Shown: in pieces, positions 35,316 to 42,773 of the stretch | Position numbering within the stretch: position 1 is the first letter of the stretch | Layout of the letters: each line of letters starts with the position of its first letter | Assembly: GCA_039819545.1 (NCBI GenBank) | Contig: JBCBRS010000006.1 | Coordinates: 70,243 to 134,242 of the forward strand | Source of the DNA: CALLPQ01 sp039819545 | GTDB lineage: Bacteria; Pseudomonadota; Alphaproteobacteria; Caulobacterales; Parvularculaceae | Length of the DNA: 64,000 bases | Reading direction: 5' to 3' | Notes under the pieces: generated by a model | Told to the model about the DNA's origin: nothing | The model's database searches: none | Seen by the model: only the letters and a program-made list of their open reading frames with translations | Program-made: the position numbers and the translations under genes

Positions 35316-35885
35316 TTAGCGGGCGGGCGCCGCCTTTACCCCAAGGATCAGATGATCCTGCGGATCGGCATGCTCGCCATCGATGAGCAACTCCAGATGG
35401 AGATGGGGCCCCGTGGCCCGGCCCGTGGCGCCAACTCGGCCAATCAGGGCGCCGGCAGGAACCTGCTCGCCTTTGCGAACCGCGAAGCTGTTCAACTGAC
35501 CATACCGGGTCACATAGCCGTTGCCGTGATCAAGGGTCAGGAGATTGCCATAGCCCGGTTTGAATTCAGCCGCGACAACCCGGCCCGCCGCCGGGGCGTA
35601 GACCGGATCATCCGTCGTTCCAATTATATCGGTACCCCGATGAAATTTCTTCTCCTTCGATATGGGATCAGGGCGCATGCCGAACCGGCTCGTAATTTTA
35701 CCGACTAAAGGCGAAACACTGAAGACCGGTTGATTGGCGTTCTGATGGGCATCGGCAAGCGTGATCTGCGCACTTGCGCCGAACGCAGCGCTAGCCACCA
35801 AACCGGCGCTGCTGATTAAGATAACCAACCGCCGTGTGCGGTCAGAAGGGTGGCGGGCAGACGTCATCACGTGTTTGAGGCGCAT
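35316..35885 (-). CDS. M23 family metallopeptidase, active-site His replaced by Gln
   Basis: LytM-type enzymes cut peptidoglycan cross-links in the periplasm. The 189-aa protein has an N-terminal signal or anchor (RLVILISSAGLVASAAFGASA) and zinc ligands of the family: His82 and Asp86 (FHRGTDIIG) and the HLH pair at 161-163. The usual YxHL catalytic histidine is Gln here (RYGQLNSF, residue 130; codon CAG). It may be a low-activity enzyme or a regulator. Start 35885 has AAGGAG upstream and overlaps the M56 gene by 19 bases; an ATG at 35867 overlapping that stop is also possible. Confidence 0.9.
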   Translation of the reverse strand: MRLKHVMTSARHPSDRTRRLVILISSAGLVASAAFGASAQITLADAHQNANQPVFSVSPLVGKITSRFGMRPDPISKEKKFHRGTDIIGTTDDPVYAPAAGRVVAAEFKPGYGNLLTLDHGNGYVTRYGQLNSFAVRKGEQVPAGALIGRVGATGRATGPHLHLELLIDGEHADPQDHLILGVKAAPAR

Positions 35886-36775
35886 TTCAATTTCTCCTTT
35901 ATGGGATCGGCTAATAAAACAAGGAACAGTCTCAGAGGGATCATTTGGGTGGATGAGGCTGTGCGCAGATAGCGTGCGGCCTGTAACAAGGCGCGGGCAT
36001 AGGCTTTTCGCGCGGCTCGGGGCGCGTGCGTCAACGCATCACGATCGCAGGCGAGTTCCGCAGCCATCCGACACCGAGAAATCTGATCGTGTACGAATGG
36101 ATTGTACCAAAAGATGCGTGCCAAAAGCGCAAAAAGGAAAAATGATCGCGGGTCGCCACGCCGCCAGTGCGACCGCTCGTGCTCAATAATATGCGCTAAA
36201 GCGCCTTGATCAAACCGGTCCATGAGCGTGCGCGGTACCAAAATGATTCCGCAGCGGGTGACAAGGGGCGGTACGCCAGCTTCTGTGACGCGCACCTGCG
36301 AACCGTCGGTGTCTAGCAGTTTCGAATAGGGTGGACAGGGGCGGCTATCGCGGATCACGCCGCGCAAATAAAAATGCGAGAGGCCGAGACCAAGAAGACC
36401 CCGCAAGAGCCCGGCACCATAAATAATCCACACACCCGCAAGGATGATATCAAGGTTTGGAGCCACAGGCGGGGACACTGCCTGCGATTTTTCGAGGTCG
36501 GCGCGAGGCCTATCGATCACAAAGAATGCTGGCGCAAACTCATCGGGCAAGGCCGGAACGCTTTGTGGCGGAACCACGCAGATCAGCATACCGATTACCA
36601 TCGGCAAGGTCATTGCAAGTAGAATAACTCCTTCGGCTTTCGCGTTAAGTATGGGAAGGGCGCGGCAATTCTTGCGGGGTGTTGTTACGATCGTTACACC
36701 GCGCCAAATGCCCCATAAAATTGTACTCAGGGTTAGTGGGATTGCCAAAATAAGAAGTGTCGGGAGGATCAGCAT
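35867..36775 (-). CDS. M56 family (BlaR1/MecR1-like) membrane metallopeptidase
   Basis: BlaR1-type proteins sense cell-wall stress and cut the BlaI repressor. The ~302-aa protein has N-terminal membrane helices (MLILPTLLILAIPLTLSTIL; GVILLAMTLPMVIGMLICVV; LDIILAGVWIIYGAGLL) and the zinc motif HERSH in HIIEHERSHWRRGD with a distal Glu in AAELACDRDA. There is no C-terminal penicillin-binding sensor domain, so the signal is not obviously a beta-lactam. ATG 36775 is chosen over TTG 36787. It lies 72 bases after blaI. Confidence 0.88.
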   Translation of the reverse strand: MLILPTLLILAIPLTLSTILWGIWRGVTIVTTPRKNCRALPILNAKAEGVILLAMTLPMVIGMLICVVPPQSVPALPDEFAPAFFVIDRPRADLEKSQAVSPPVAPNLDIILAGVWIIYGAGLLRGLLGLGLSHFYLRGVIRDSRPCPPYSKLLDTDGSQVRVTEAGVPPLVTRCGIILVPRTLMDRFDQGALAHIIEHERSHWRRGDPRSFFLFALLARIFWYNPFVHDQISRCRMAAELACDRDALTHAPRAARKAYARALLQAARYLRTASSTQMIPLRLFLVLLADPIKEKLKCASNT

Positions 36776-36847
36776 GGGGTCACGCAAATCGCCATTTCAA
36801 CGAAACGTATGTATTGGGGGCGCTGCTCGGCACGTTTTGCATATTCC

Positions 36848-37303
36848 TTATTCAGCAGGATCATGACCACTGTCTTCGTCACTGAGGGTCTCAAGCAGAC
36901 GCTCCAGCTCAGCAAGGTCACTGTCATTGATCAATGGCGAGTTGACGAAAGTGGCCACGGGCAAGGGCGTGTCTGTACCCAGCACCGTTCTGGAGAAACT
37001 GCGGATCAGTCCGGCGAGGGTGACGACTTTCTTCCGTGTCGGGATGAACGTTTTCATACCGTGGACCGGCTCCACTCTTAACAAGTCCTTCGCCACCATC
37101 CGGTCGAGGGTTTTGCGGGTGGTGGAGTAGGTCCAACCGGTTTGCCGGGCGGTTGCCTCATGGACCTCGCGCGCGCTCAACTGTCCGTCCCGCCACAGAG
37201 GGCGCAGTACCAACAGCTCCGTGGGGGACGGATTAACGGGGGACGGATTATTGCCGCCCGGACCATTGGGGTCTTGAGAATTCGATGGGTTATTTTTTTT
37301 CAT
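36848..37303 (-). CDS. BlaI/MecI/CopY family repressor
   Basis: A 151-aa winged-helix repressor. After a ~25-residue Asn/Pro-rich leader, the domain PTELLVLRPLWRDGQLSAREVHEATARQTGWTYSTTRKTLDRMVAKDLLRVEPVHGMKTFIP is the BlaI pattern; the C-terminal part would be the dimerisation region. Start MKKNNPSNSQD at 37303 is preferred to the longer frame. It heads a blaI-M56-M23 operon, and a large palindrome with a BlaI-like core lies about 70 bases upstream. Confidence 0.88.
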   Translation of the reverse strand: MKKNNPSNSQDPNGPGGNNPSPVNPSPTELLVLRPLWRDGQLSAREVHEATARQTGWTYSTTRKTLDRMVAKDLLRVEPVHGMKTFIPTRKKVVTLAGLIRSFSRTVLGTDTPLPVATFVNSPLINDSDLAELERLLETLSDEDSGHDPAE

Positions 37304-37371
37304 CAAAGGACCGACTGGACTTCCCGGCGGCGCCAAGGTTGGGGACAAGAAGAGAATGAGCTAAGGACAAA

Positions 37372-37409
37372 AGCCCCTAACGTGTGACAGTTGTCGCATA
37401 TTAGGGGCT
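37372..37409. promoter_or_regulatory. 38-bp palindrome, candidate BlaI-type operator
   Basis: The left half AGCCCCTAACGTGTGACA and the right half TGTCGCATATTAGGGGCT flank GT; 15 of 18 positions pair. The central GACA-GT-TGTC (37386-37395) has the 4-2-4 geometry of the TACA-N2-TGTA core known for BlaI/CopY repressors, with G/C at the outer positions. It lies upstream of the blaI-like gene and downstream of the gene at 37506, so a terminator for the latter (minus strand, followed by TTTTG) is the alternative. Confidence 0.5.
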
Positions 37410-37505
37410 ATTCTCAAGGGCCTATTGTTCCCTATTGGCACAGCTGCGGAAAATGAGGGACACAAGGACGGCAGTGGCGGGAATTGCGCGAGCAGCAGAT
37501 TGGCA

Positions 37506-37766
37506 TCAAACGCGGAATTTGATACCGCTCAGGCGAAATTCCTGTTGTTGCTGGCTATCGTCGAGACGACGTGCCGCTTCGAGCCATTCGCGCGACTCGC
37601 GGAAGGCTTTCACCGACCGGTCTTCGGCCTCGGCAAGGCGGGACATGGAATCCTCCACGATCTTGCGGCTCAGATTCGCATAGTGCTCAGCCTCTTCGGC
37701 CTTTTTCACGGCCTGCTCGAGAAGCAGCTCGACTTCCTTCCCGATTTTCGCTTTTCGCGTGAACAT
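37506..37766 (-). CDS. small coiled-coil protein, 86 aa
   Basis: No family recognised. From ATG 37766 (AGGTGG upstream) the product is almost all charged helix with heptad-like spacing: VELLLEQAVKKAEEAEHYANLSRKIVEDSMSRLAEAEDRSVKAFRESREWLEAARRLDD. No membrane segment or signal. Codon use resembles neighbours. The longer frame to 37874 runs into the terminator of the next gene and is rejected. Confidence 0.55.
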   Translation of the reverse strand: MFTRKAKIGKEVELLLEQAVKKAEEAEHYANLSRKIVEDSMSRLAEAEDRSVKAFRESREWLEAARRLDDSQQQQEFRLSGIKFRV

Positions 37767-37865
37767 GCACCCACCTATGACCCACAGAAAACGCGCGCAA
37801 ACGCGCGAATTCGGTCGAAGTGATGCAATCTGCATGCCGCGCCCCAAACAAAGCCCCGGATCGAA

Positions 37866-37900
37866 AAAAGGCACCGAAGGGATTACCCGCGGTGCCTTTT
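37866..37900 (-). terminator. intrinsic terminator after the 37-aa peptide gene
   Basis: AAAAGGCACCG (37866-37876) and CGGTGCCTTTT (37890-37900) pair perfectly with a 13-base loop; on the minus strand the stem is followed by six T. It lies 27 bases after the small peptide stop. Confidence 0.85.
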
Positions 37901-37927
37901 GATCAGGGTTTTGGGGTTAGACGCAGC

Positions 37928-38041
37928 CTACCAGTCCATGCCAGAGCGCGACCCGCCACGCAGCAGGTTACCGATACCGACGAGCGCTGTACCGCCACCG
38001 AAAATTCCCAAAATAACCGACAAAATCAAAAATCCAGACAT
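37928..38041 (-). CDS. 37-residue membrane peptide
   Basis: ATG 38041 has GGGAGAGAG just upstream. The product has a single glycine-rich membrane helix (GFLILSVILGIFGGGTALVGIGNLL) and a short basic tail RGGSRSGMDW. It has its own terminator 27 bases downstream, which supports a real transcript. No family recognised; it could be a small regulatory membrane protein. The frame is open upstream but that part is not needed. Confidence 0.5.
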   Translation of the reverse strand: MSGFLILSVILGIFGGGTALVGIGNLLRGGSRSGMDW

Positions 38042-38215
38042 TTCTCTCTCCCATATGTCTCCGACAAATGGTCCCCCCATTGGTCCCCGTTGCGATGACA
38101 TACTGACAGTATGGCGATCAATGTGGTTCCTTTTTATCCCCAATAGGGTAGGAATTTGTTAAATTTCCTTACAAAATCGCAAGGTGGACCCAAAAAATTG
38201 CAGTTTTTGCCGTAA

Positions 38216-39139
38216 TTATTTGGGTACGGGCTGGTCCTGCAGGGTTGCGAGCGCAGATTTGACCGCCTCGGCAAGCGCCTTCACTTCTTCTGCCCGGCCG
38301 GAACCCTTGCGCCAGGCAATGCCCACATCGCGTCCAGGCATCGGTTGGGCCAGCTTTTTCACCACAAGCCCCGAGCCCTGGGCCATGCCCTGGCGAACCG
38401 CCATATCAGGAAGCAGGGTTGCGCCGAGCCCCGCGCGCGCCATCTCCGCCAGCGTCATCAAGCTGGTCCCGCCAAAGCCTGCCGCCTGCTCAGAACTGCG
38501 CAATTGGCAGGCATCAAGCGCGTGCTCGCGCAGACAATGGCCATCCTCCAGCAATAAAAGGGACGTTTGGCGCAGAGTATCCACTGATATCGCCTTGCGG
38601 TCGGCGAGCGGGTGCTCCGGCCCGCACGTGAACCAGAATGGATCATGCCCGACACTAATCACGTCCATTCCCGGTAAATCGTACGGTAATGCCAGAATGG
38701 CGGCATCAAGAAAACCGGACGCCAGTTGGGAAACGAGCGCGGCCGACAAGTCCTCACGCAGATAGAGCTGCAACGCCGGATAGGTCGCCGCGAGGCTGGG
38801 TGACAAGGTCGGCAAAAGAAAGGGCGCGATCGTTGGAATAATGCCCAACTGAAAGGGCCCGGACAAAATCGGCTGATCCCGGACGGAAAGAACCATATCT
38901 TCCGCGCGCGCCAGAAGGCTTGCGGCCTGCTCGGCCACGGCCTGTCCCGCCGGGGTGAGGGAAAAGACCCGCGTCGAGCGGTCAACAAGCTGGCATTCCA
39001 TCAACGCCTCTAATTCCTTGATCGCCGAAGATAGGGTTGATTGCGACACAAGGCTGTCCTCTGCGGCCCGGGAGAAGGATTCGCGCCGGGCAAGCGCCAC
39101 AAAAAACTGCAATTGTCGAAGCGTGGGCAGAATGACCAT
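38216..39139 (-). CDS. oxyR: hydrogen-peroxide-sensing LysR-type regulator OxyR
   Basis: OxyR activates peroxide-defence genes after forming a disulfide. The 307-aa protein has a LysR helix-turn-helix (ESFSRAAEDSLVSQSTLSSAIKELE) and the two redox cysteines Cys202 and Cys211 in EDGHCLREHALDACQL, with the same nine-residue spacing as E. coli Cys199/Cys208. It is divergent from ahpC-ahpD, its expected targets, across a 165-bp promoter region. Confidence 0.95.
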   Translation of the reverse strand: MVILPTLRQLQFFVALARRESFSRAAEDSLVSQSTLSSAIKELEALMECQLVDRSTRVFSLTPAGQAVAEQAASLLARAEDMVLSVRDQPILSGPFQLGIIPTIAPFLLPTLSPSLAATYPALQLYLREDLSAALVSQLASGFLDAAILALPYDLPGMDVISVGHDPFWFTCGPEHPLADRKAISVDTLRQTSLLLLEDGHCLREHALDACQLRSSEQAAGFGGTSLMTLAEMARAGLGATLLPDMAVRQGMAQGSGLVVKKLAQPMPGRDVGIAWRKGSGRAEEVKALAEAVKSALATLQDQPVPK

Positions 39140-39182
39140 GGCATGGTTTTTCCTTTTTCCGGACCGATCCCGCGTAATCGAT

Positions 39183-39242
39183 ATTTTCGATTGAAAATTT
39201 AGTTATTATCCATTTGATCAATTTACAAGCGTGACCTATATC
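39183..39242 (+). promoter_or_regulatory. ahpC promoter with candidate OxyR site
   Basis: TTGATC (39214-39219) and TATATC (39237-39242), spaced 17 bases, form a sigma-70-like promoter before ahpC. Upstream, ATTTTC-GATT-GAAAAT (39183-39198) is a perfect inverted repeat of the T-N11-A kind bound by LysR regulators, placed as for activation. The sequence is seen; OxyR binding is inference. Confidence 0.5.
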
Positions 39243-39304
39243 CCCCTCGGTCACGTATTTCAGTGGTCAATGAAAAAAATTCACACGCTTTGAAAGGAAT
39301 TAGC

Positions 39305-39850
39305 ATGCTTGGCGTAGGCGATAAGCTCCCCGATTTCACCGTCACCGGCGTAAAGCCCGGCTTTAACAACCACGAAGAAGGCGGCGACTCCGCTTTTGAA
39401 GAGCTCACCCAGGAGAGCTTTCCAGAGAAATGGAAAATCATCTATTTCTACCCGAAAGATTTTACCTTTGTGTGCCCGACCGAGATCGCCGAATTCGGGC
39501 GTTTGGCTTCTGAATTTGCTGACCGCGACGCCATCGTTTTGGGCGGCTCGTCAGATAATGAATTTGTCAAACTCGCCTGGCGTCGCGATCACCCCGATCT
39601 CGACAAGCACGACGCCTGGCAGTTTGCGGACACGACCGGCGCCCTGATTGACGGGCTCGGTATCCGCTCGCCCGAAGGCGTTGCCTTGCGCGCCACATTC
39701 ATCGTGGACCCGCACAATGTGATCCAGCATGTGTATGTGAACAATCTGAATGTGGGCCGAAACCCGCAGGACACACTGCGTGTTCTCGATGGTCTGCAAA
39801 CGGACGAACTATGCCCCTGTAACCGTCCCGTTGGCGGCGACACGCTCTAA
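39305..39850 (+). CDS. ahpC: alkyl hydroperoxide reductase AhpC (three-cysteine type)
   Basis: This peroxiredoxin reduces H2O2, alkyl peroxides and peroxynitrite. The 181-aa protein from MLGVGDKLPDF (AAAGGA upstream) has peroxidatic Cys57 in FTFVCPTEIAEF and two C-terminal cysteines, Cys170 and Cys172 (ELCPCNRP). This three-cysteine arrangement is that of Mycobacterium AhpC, which is reduced by AhpD rather than AhpF; ahpD follows here. The longer frame from 39263 is not used. Confidence 0.95.
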   Translation: MLGVGDKLPDFTVTGVKPGFNNHEEGGDSAFEELTQESFPEKWKIIYFYPKDFTFVCPTEIAEFGRLASEFADRDAIVLGGSSDNEFVKLAWRRDHPDLDKHDAWQFADTTGALIDGLGIRSPEGVALRATFIVDPHNVIQHVYVNNLNVGRNPQDTLRVLDGLQTDELCPCNRPVGGDTL

Positions 39851-39872
39851 GGACGCAAATCCCCCCCGCGCG

Positions 39873-39936
39873 AAAAAGCGTGCCTTACCGGTGTGGCATC
39901 CCCGATGCGCATTGGCACCGGGGGCACGCTTTTTTT
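39873..39936 (+). terminator. long hairpin between ahpC and ahpD
   Basis: AAAAAGCGTGCC (39873-39884) pairs with GGCACGCTTTTT (39923-39934); the enclosed ~38 bases can form a second stem (CCGGTG with CACCGG). A seven-T run ends it, 20 bases before the ahpD ATG. It looks like an attenuating terminator that lowers ahpD relative to ahpC. Confidence 0.7.
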
Positions 39937-39956
39937 ATGACTGAAAGGACCCCCCC

Positions 39957-40484
39957 ATGACAATCGAAACCCTACGCGCCGAAATCCCGGACTATGCCAA
40001 AGATATTCGCCTCAACCTCGGCAGCCTCGTCAATGAGACGATCCTGAACGACCAACAAAAATTCGGCACATTCCTCGCCTCCGCACTGGCCACCGGCAAC
40101 GCCACAGTGATCAAAGCGGTTACACAAGAAGTTGATGGCAAACTTACTGACGAGGCTGCGAACGGCGCTAAAGCGGCGGCGGCAATTATGGGCATGAACA
40201 ATGTCTATTACCGCGCCATCCACCTTATGAATGAAAAAACCTACAGCACCTTGCCCGCAAAACTGCGCATGAATGTTATAGGCAATCCCGGTGTGGACAA
40301 AGCTGATTTTGAGCTCTGGTCGCTGGCGGTTTCAGCCATTAATGGCTGCGGCATGTGTCTTGATGCTCACGAGAAAGAGCTGCGCAAGCATGGTCTGACA
40401 ACGGAGCAAATCCAGGCTGCCCTGCGGATTGGCGCCGTCGTCAACGCCGCTGCGGCTGTTCTCGATGGCGAGGCGGCACTCTAG
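39957..40484 (+). CDS. ahpD: alkylhydroperoxidase AhpD
   Basis: AhpD is a thioredoxin-like reductant for AhpC with weak peroxidase activity. The 175-aa helical protein has the active-site CxxC with following His: Cys131, Cys134, His138 in NGCGMCLDAHEKEL. AAGGACC precedes ATG 39957. It is co-directional with ahpC but separated by the hairpin at 39873-39936. Confidence 0.95.
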   Translation: MTIETLRAEIPDYAKDIRLNLGSLVNETILNDQQKFGTFLASALATGNATVIKAVTQEVDGKLTDEAANGAKAAAAIMGMNNVYYRAIHLMNEKTYSTLPAKLRMNVIGNPGVDKADFELWSLAVSAINGCGMCLDAHEKELRKHGLTTEQIQAALRIGAVVNAAAAVLDGEAAL

Positions 40485-40518
40485 GACCCATCGCAAAATC
40501 ACGACTCAATACTCCGCG

Positions 40519-40634
40519 CTGGACTGCGTTTGCTTTTTGTTGAAAGAAAACGCAGTCCAGACTTTTTAGGGTTTGCGCTTTCGAACCCAAGTCGATGGAT
40601 GGGAACCTTCGACGATCACATTTTTTGTGAACGC
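40519..40634. repeat. structured dispersed element, copy B
   Basis: Second copy of the element at 21534-21649. Stem 1 is longer here: CTGGACTGCGTTT with AAACGCAGTCCAG, 13 bp. Stem 2 is GGGTTTG with CGAACCC (one G-T pair). Stem 3 is TCGATGG with CCTTCGA (one mismatch). It ends TTTTTTGTGAACGC. It lies between the ahpD stop and the convergent lipoprotein gene. Confidence 0.85.
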
Positions 40635-40661
40635 TCTTTAATGCAGAGGTTTTTTTATGGC

Positions 40662-40985
40662 CTAGCCAAGAAAGCTTTTGCGCAGACAGGAAAAACCGGC
40701 CTGACCAACGGCGGTCACGGCACGCGGATTTTCAATCTCCATCAGAGAACGGACAATCGCAACAGCGCTGTCCGCCCGGCTGAGCGAATAGGTGTAGCGC
40801 GTCAAGTCAATCAAATCATCCTGAGACAGACTTTCACCCAGATCAGTGGCCATGCAGGTGGCAGTCCCCGCGGGCAAGCCGAGGGTTTGCAGCCTGTTTT
40901 CCAGGGTTTGGGTGGCAACAGTGGCGCAGCCAACGAGCCACGCGCTGAGGATACCGGCACCAATCAGAAAAACGCGTTTTTTCAT
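40662..40985 (-). CDS. small lipoprotein of unknown function, 107 aa
   Basis: MKKRVFLIGAGILSAWLVGC carries a lipobox (LVGC), so the product is likely a lipoprotein with lipidated Cys20. The mature part is mostly helical (TLENRLQTLGLPAGTATCMATDLGESLSQDDLIDLTRYTYSLS). The ATG overlaps the stop of the oxygenase gene (ATGA), so it belongs to the four-gene operon from 43528. No family recognised. The longer frame to 41078 lies inside the oxygenase and is rejected. Confidence 0.75.
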   Translation of the reverse strand: MKKRVFLIGAGILSAWLVGCATVATQTLENRLQTLGLPAGTATCMATDLGESLSQDDLIDLTRYTYSLSRADSAVAIVRSLMEIENPRAVTAVGQAGFSCLRKSFLG

Positions 40986-41842
40986 TTTCGACCTAACTTG
41001 TGACGTAACTTTGCGGCGTTGCGGCTGATAACAGGGGGGAGAATATCCGCCAGAAGAGCATCGGATTTGACCCGCCAATCGGTTTTGTCGCTACTATCGG
41101 GGCGGGTTCGAAAATCAGTCGTATAGGACCGGCCAGTTCCATCCCATGTTGCAGTGTAATAGTAAAGCGCAATGGACCGCCGGGGCACTTGGCGTGGATG
41201 GTTTACCGGCTGCGGATTGCCATGAAAGCTATTGGCCGTTGTTGTAAAAACAACGCAGCGATTAAACTGCGGATTGATCGACTGGACGCACGCCTTCATT
41301 CCGTCGTCCCACAGTTCAAGCGCACCGCCATAGTCTTCCTGCCAATCCTTATTCAGATAAATCAGCACATTCAGCCTGCGCTCCAGATGCAGCTGCTTGT
41401 GGAAGTTAAAATCCGCATGCACACTCAAATGTCCACCCTGCCGGATTTCATGAAAGCCCCCGCCAAGAAAAAACGGATCCGGAATAAGTTTCTTGATTCC
41501 CGTCAGGTTTTCCAAAAAGCCGATAAAGGGCCGCGAATTGAAGCTGTAAAAAAGAGCCCGAAGATCCGGAGACAGATAATCAGGGTTAAAACTGGTTTTG
41601 AATCGCTCCTGTGCCCGGTCAAAACTCATGGCCTCGGGATCGGGATCGGCCGGAAAGGCCTTGAGACAACCCTCCAGAACAGCCGGCGGCAAAAAATCAT
41701 CAATGGCGATATGAGGAAAGGGATCGGCGCCAGCATAATCAGCGGCAAGTTCTGTGCCTTTATCGTTCGCGATGGCAGGATCGAAAACGCCAAACCGGTG
41801 ATCGGCCATGGTAAGGTAAGGCGTCGTAGTGGAGGTGATCAT
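40982..41842 (-). CDS. 2-oxoglutarate/Fe(II)-dependent oxygenase (prolyl-4-hydroxylase-like)
   Basis: The 286-aa protein has the double-stranded beta-helix iron site: His142-x-Asp144 (LSVHADFNFH) and distal His207 (SFHGNPQPV), with an Arg for 2-oxoglutarate at 221-222 (RRSIALYYYT). Strand motifs RLNVLIYLNKDW and GGALELWD fit the P4H-like family. Start may be 41842 or the ATG at 41809. It could hydroxylate a protein or a small molecule; neighbours (START-like protein, glycosyltransferase, lipoprotein) do not fix the substrate. Confidence 0.88.
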   Translation of the reverse strand: MITSTTTPYLTMADHRFGVFDPAIANDKGTELAADYAGADPFPHIAIDDFLPPAVLEGCLKAFPADPDPEAMSFDRAQERFKTSFNPDYLSPDLRALFYSFNSRPFIGFLENLTGIKKLIPDPFFLGGGFHEIRQGGHLSVHADFNFHKQLHLERRLNVLIYLNKDWQEDYGGALELWDDGMKACVQSINPQFNRCVVFTTTANSFHGNPQPVNHPRQVPRRSIALYYYTATWDGTGRSYTTDFRTRPDSSDKTDWRVKSDALLADILPPVISRNAAKLRHKLGRK

Positions 41843-41972
41843 GATGGTTGTGCCAGCGAATGAACAATTGCAAAAATGAGGGGACTTGACCCCCGGCGCG
41901 TATCATATCCGGTGTCGTCGGTCATTCAAGCATGGGGCAAGCATGAGAAAACTTGTGGCAAGGTCGGGCCTG

Positions 41973-42773
41973 TCAGCTCGGGGGCTGCGGCGTTCGCGCA
42001 GGGATCGTCGCCACGTCCTGCGCTGGCTTTTGGGTCCGACCCGCGCGCATGCCTTCACGCTCATAAATTAGAGCCAGGTGCGCAGGTGCCCGGCCAGCCC
42101 AGAACCCCAGCACCAACCACAGATTCAAAAGCTGGGTGCGCACCGGCCCCAGCGCCACGAACCGGCGGGCAGATGTCTCCAGCACCAGGGGCAGTTTTTT
42201 TATTTGGCCAAGCGCGCGTAGCGACTGGCGCATGGCCACATCCTCAAACAGGGGCCAGCGTGGGCAGTAGCCAATCTGAGCAAAGCGATCGGTTCGCACA
42301 AAAAATCCCTGATCGCCAAAGGTCGTCAGCATACAGTCAAACCGGGAGAAAAAACCGTAGAGCCGAAGCGCCGGATGCTTAACGTCAAAGCCAAGTCGAA
42401 AGCACCCCATGGCAATAGCCGGGTTTGCCATGGTCGCGCGGATATGGCCGGGCGCATCATCGGGCACCTTGCTGTCCGCATGAACAATCCAGCTGATATC
42501 GCCGCGCGCCTGCGCCGCCGCATTGGCAATCTGGATACCCCGGCCTTTTGCGCTGTCAAGCCAGCGGACCGGTACAGACCCAGCCGTGATTGTCTCGCGA
42601 AGCTTTACCTTTGCACCGTCCAAGACAGCGCTCGCTCGCGCGACGATCACCTCATCAATCTCAAGGCCCGCAAGCTGTGCCAACAAACGGCGCAACGGTG
42701 CTTCATCCCCGCAAACTGGAATGATAACCGAAATCGTTTGGGGATCGCGAGGTGGTGTGGTGGGCGCGGTCAC
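41973..42773 (-). CDS. family 2 glycosyltransferase (TIGR04283-like)
   Basis: The 266-aa GT-A protein has TISVIIPVCGDEAPLRRLLAQL, then AKGRGIQIANAAAQARGDISWIVHADSKVPDDAP (the Asp-x-Asp-like metal site reads HADSKVP) and FGDQGFFVRTDRFAQIG...PLFEDVAMRQSLR. This fits the small TIGR04283-type transferases. It starts with GTG at 42773, overlapping the upstream stop as GTGA. Donor and acceptor unknown. Confidence 0.85.
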   Translation of the reverse strand: MTAPTTPPRDPQTISVIIPVCGDEAPLRRLLAQLAGLEIDEVIVARASAVLDGAKVKLRETITAGSVPVRWLDSAKGRGIQIANAAAQARGDISWIVHADSKVPDDAPGHIRATMANPAIAMGCFRLGFDVKHPALRLYGFFSRFDCMLTTFGDQGFFVRTDRFAQIGYCPRWPLFEDVAMRQSLRALGQIKKLPLVLETSARRFVALGPVRTQLLNLWLVLGFWAGRAPAHLALIYEREGMRAGRTQKPAQDVATIPARTPQPPS

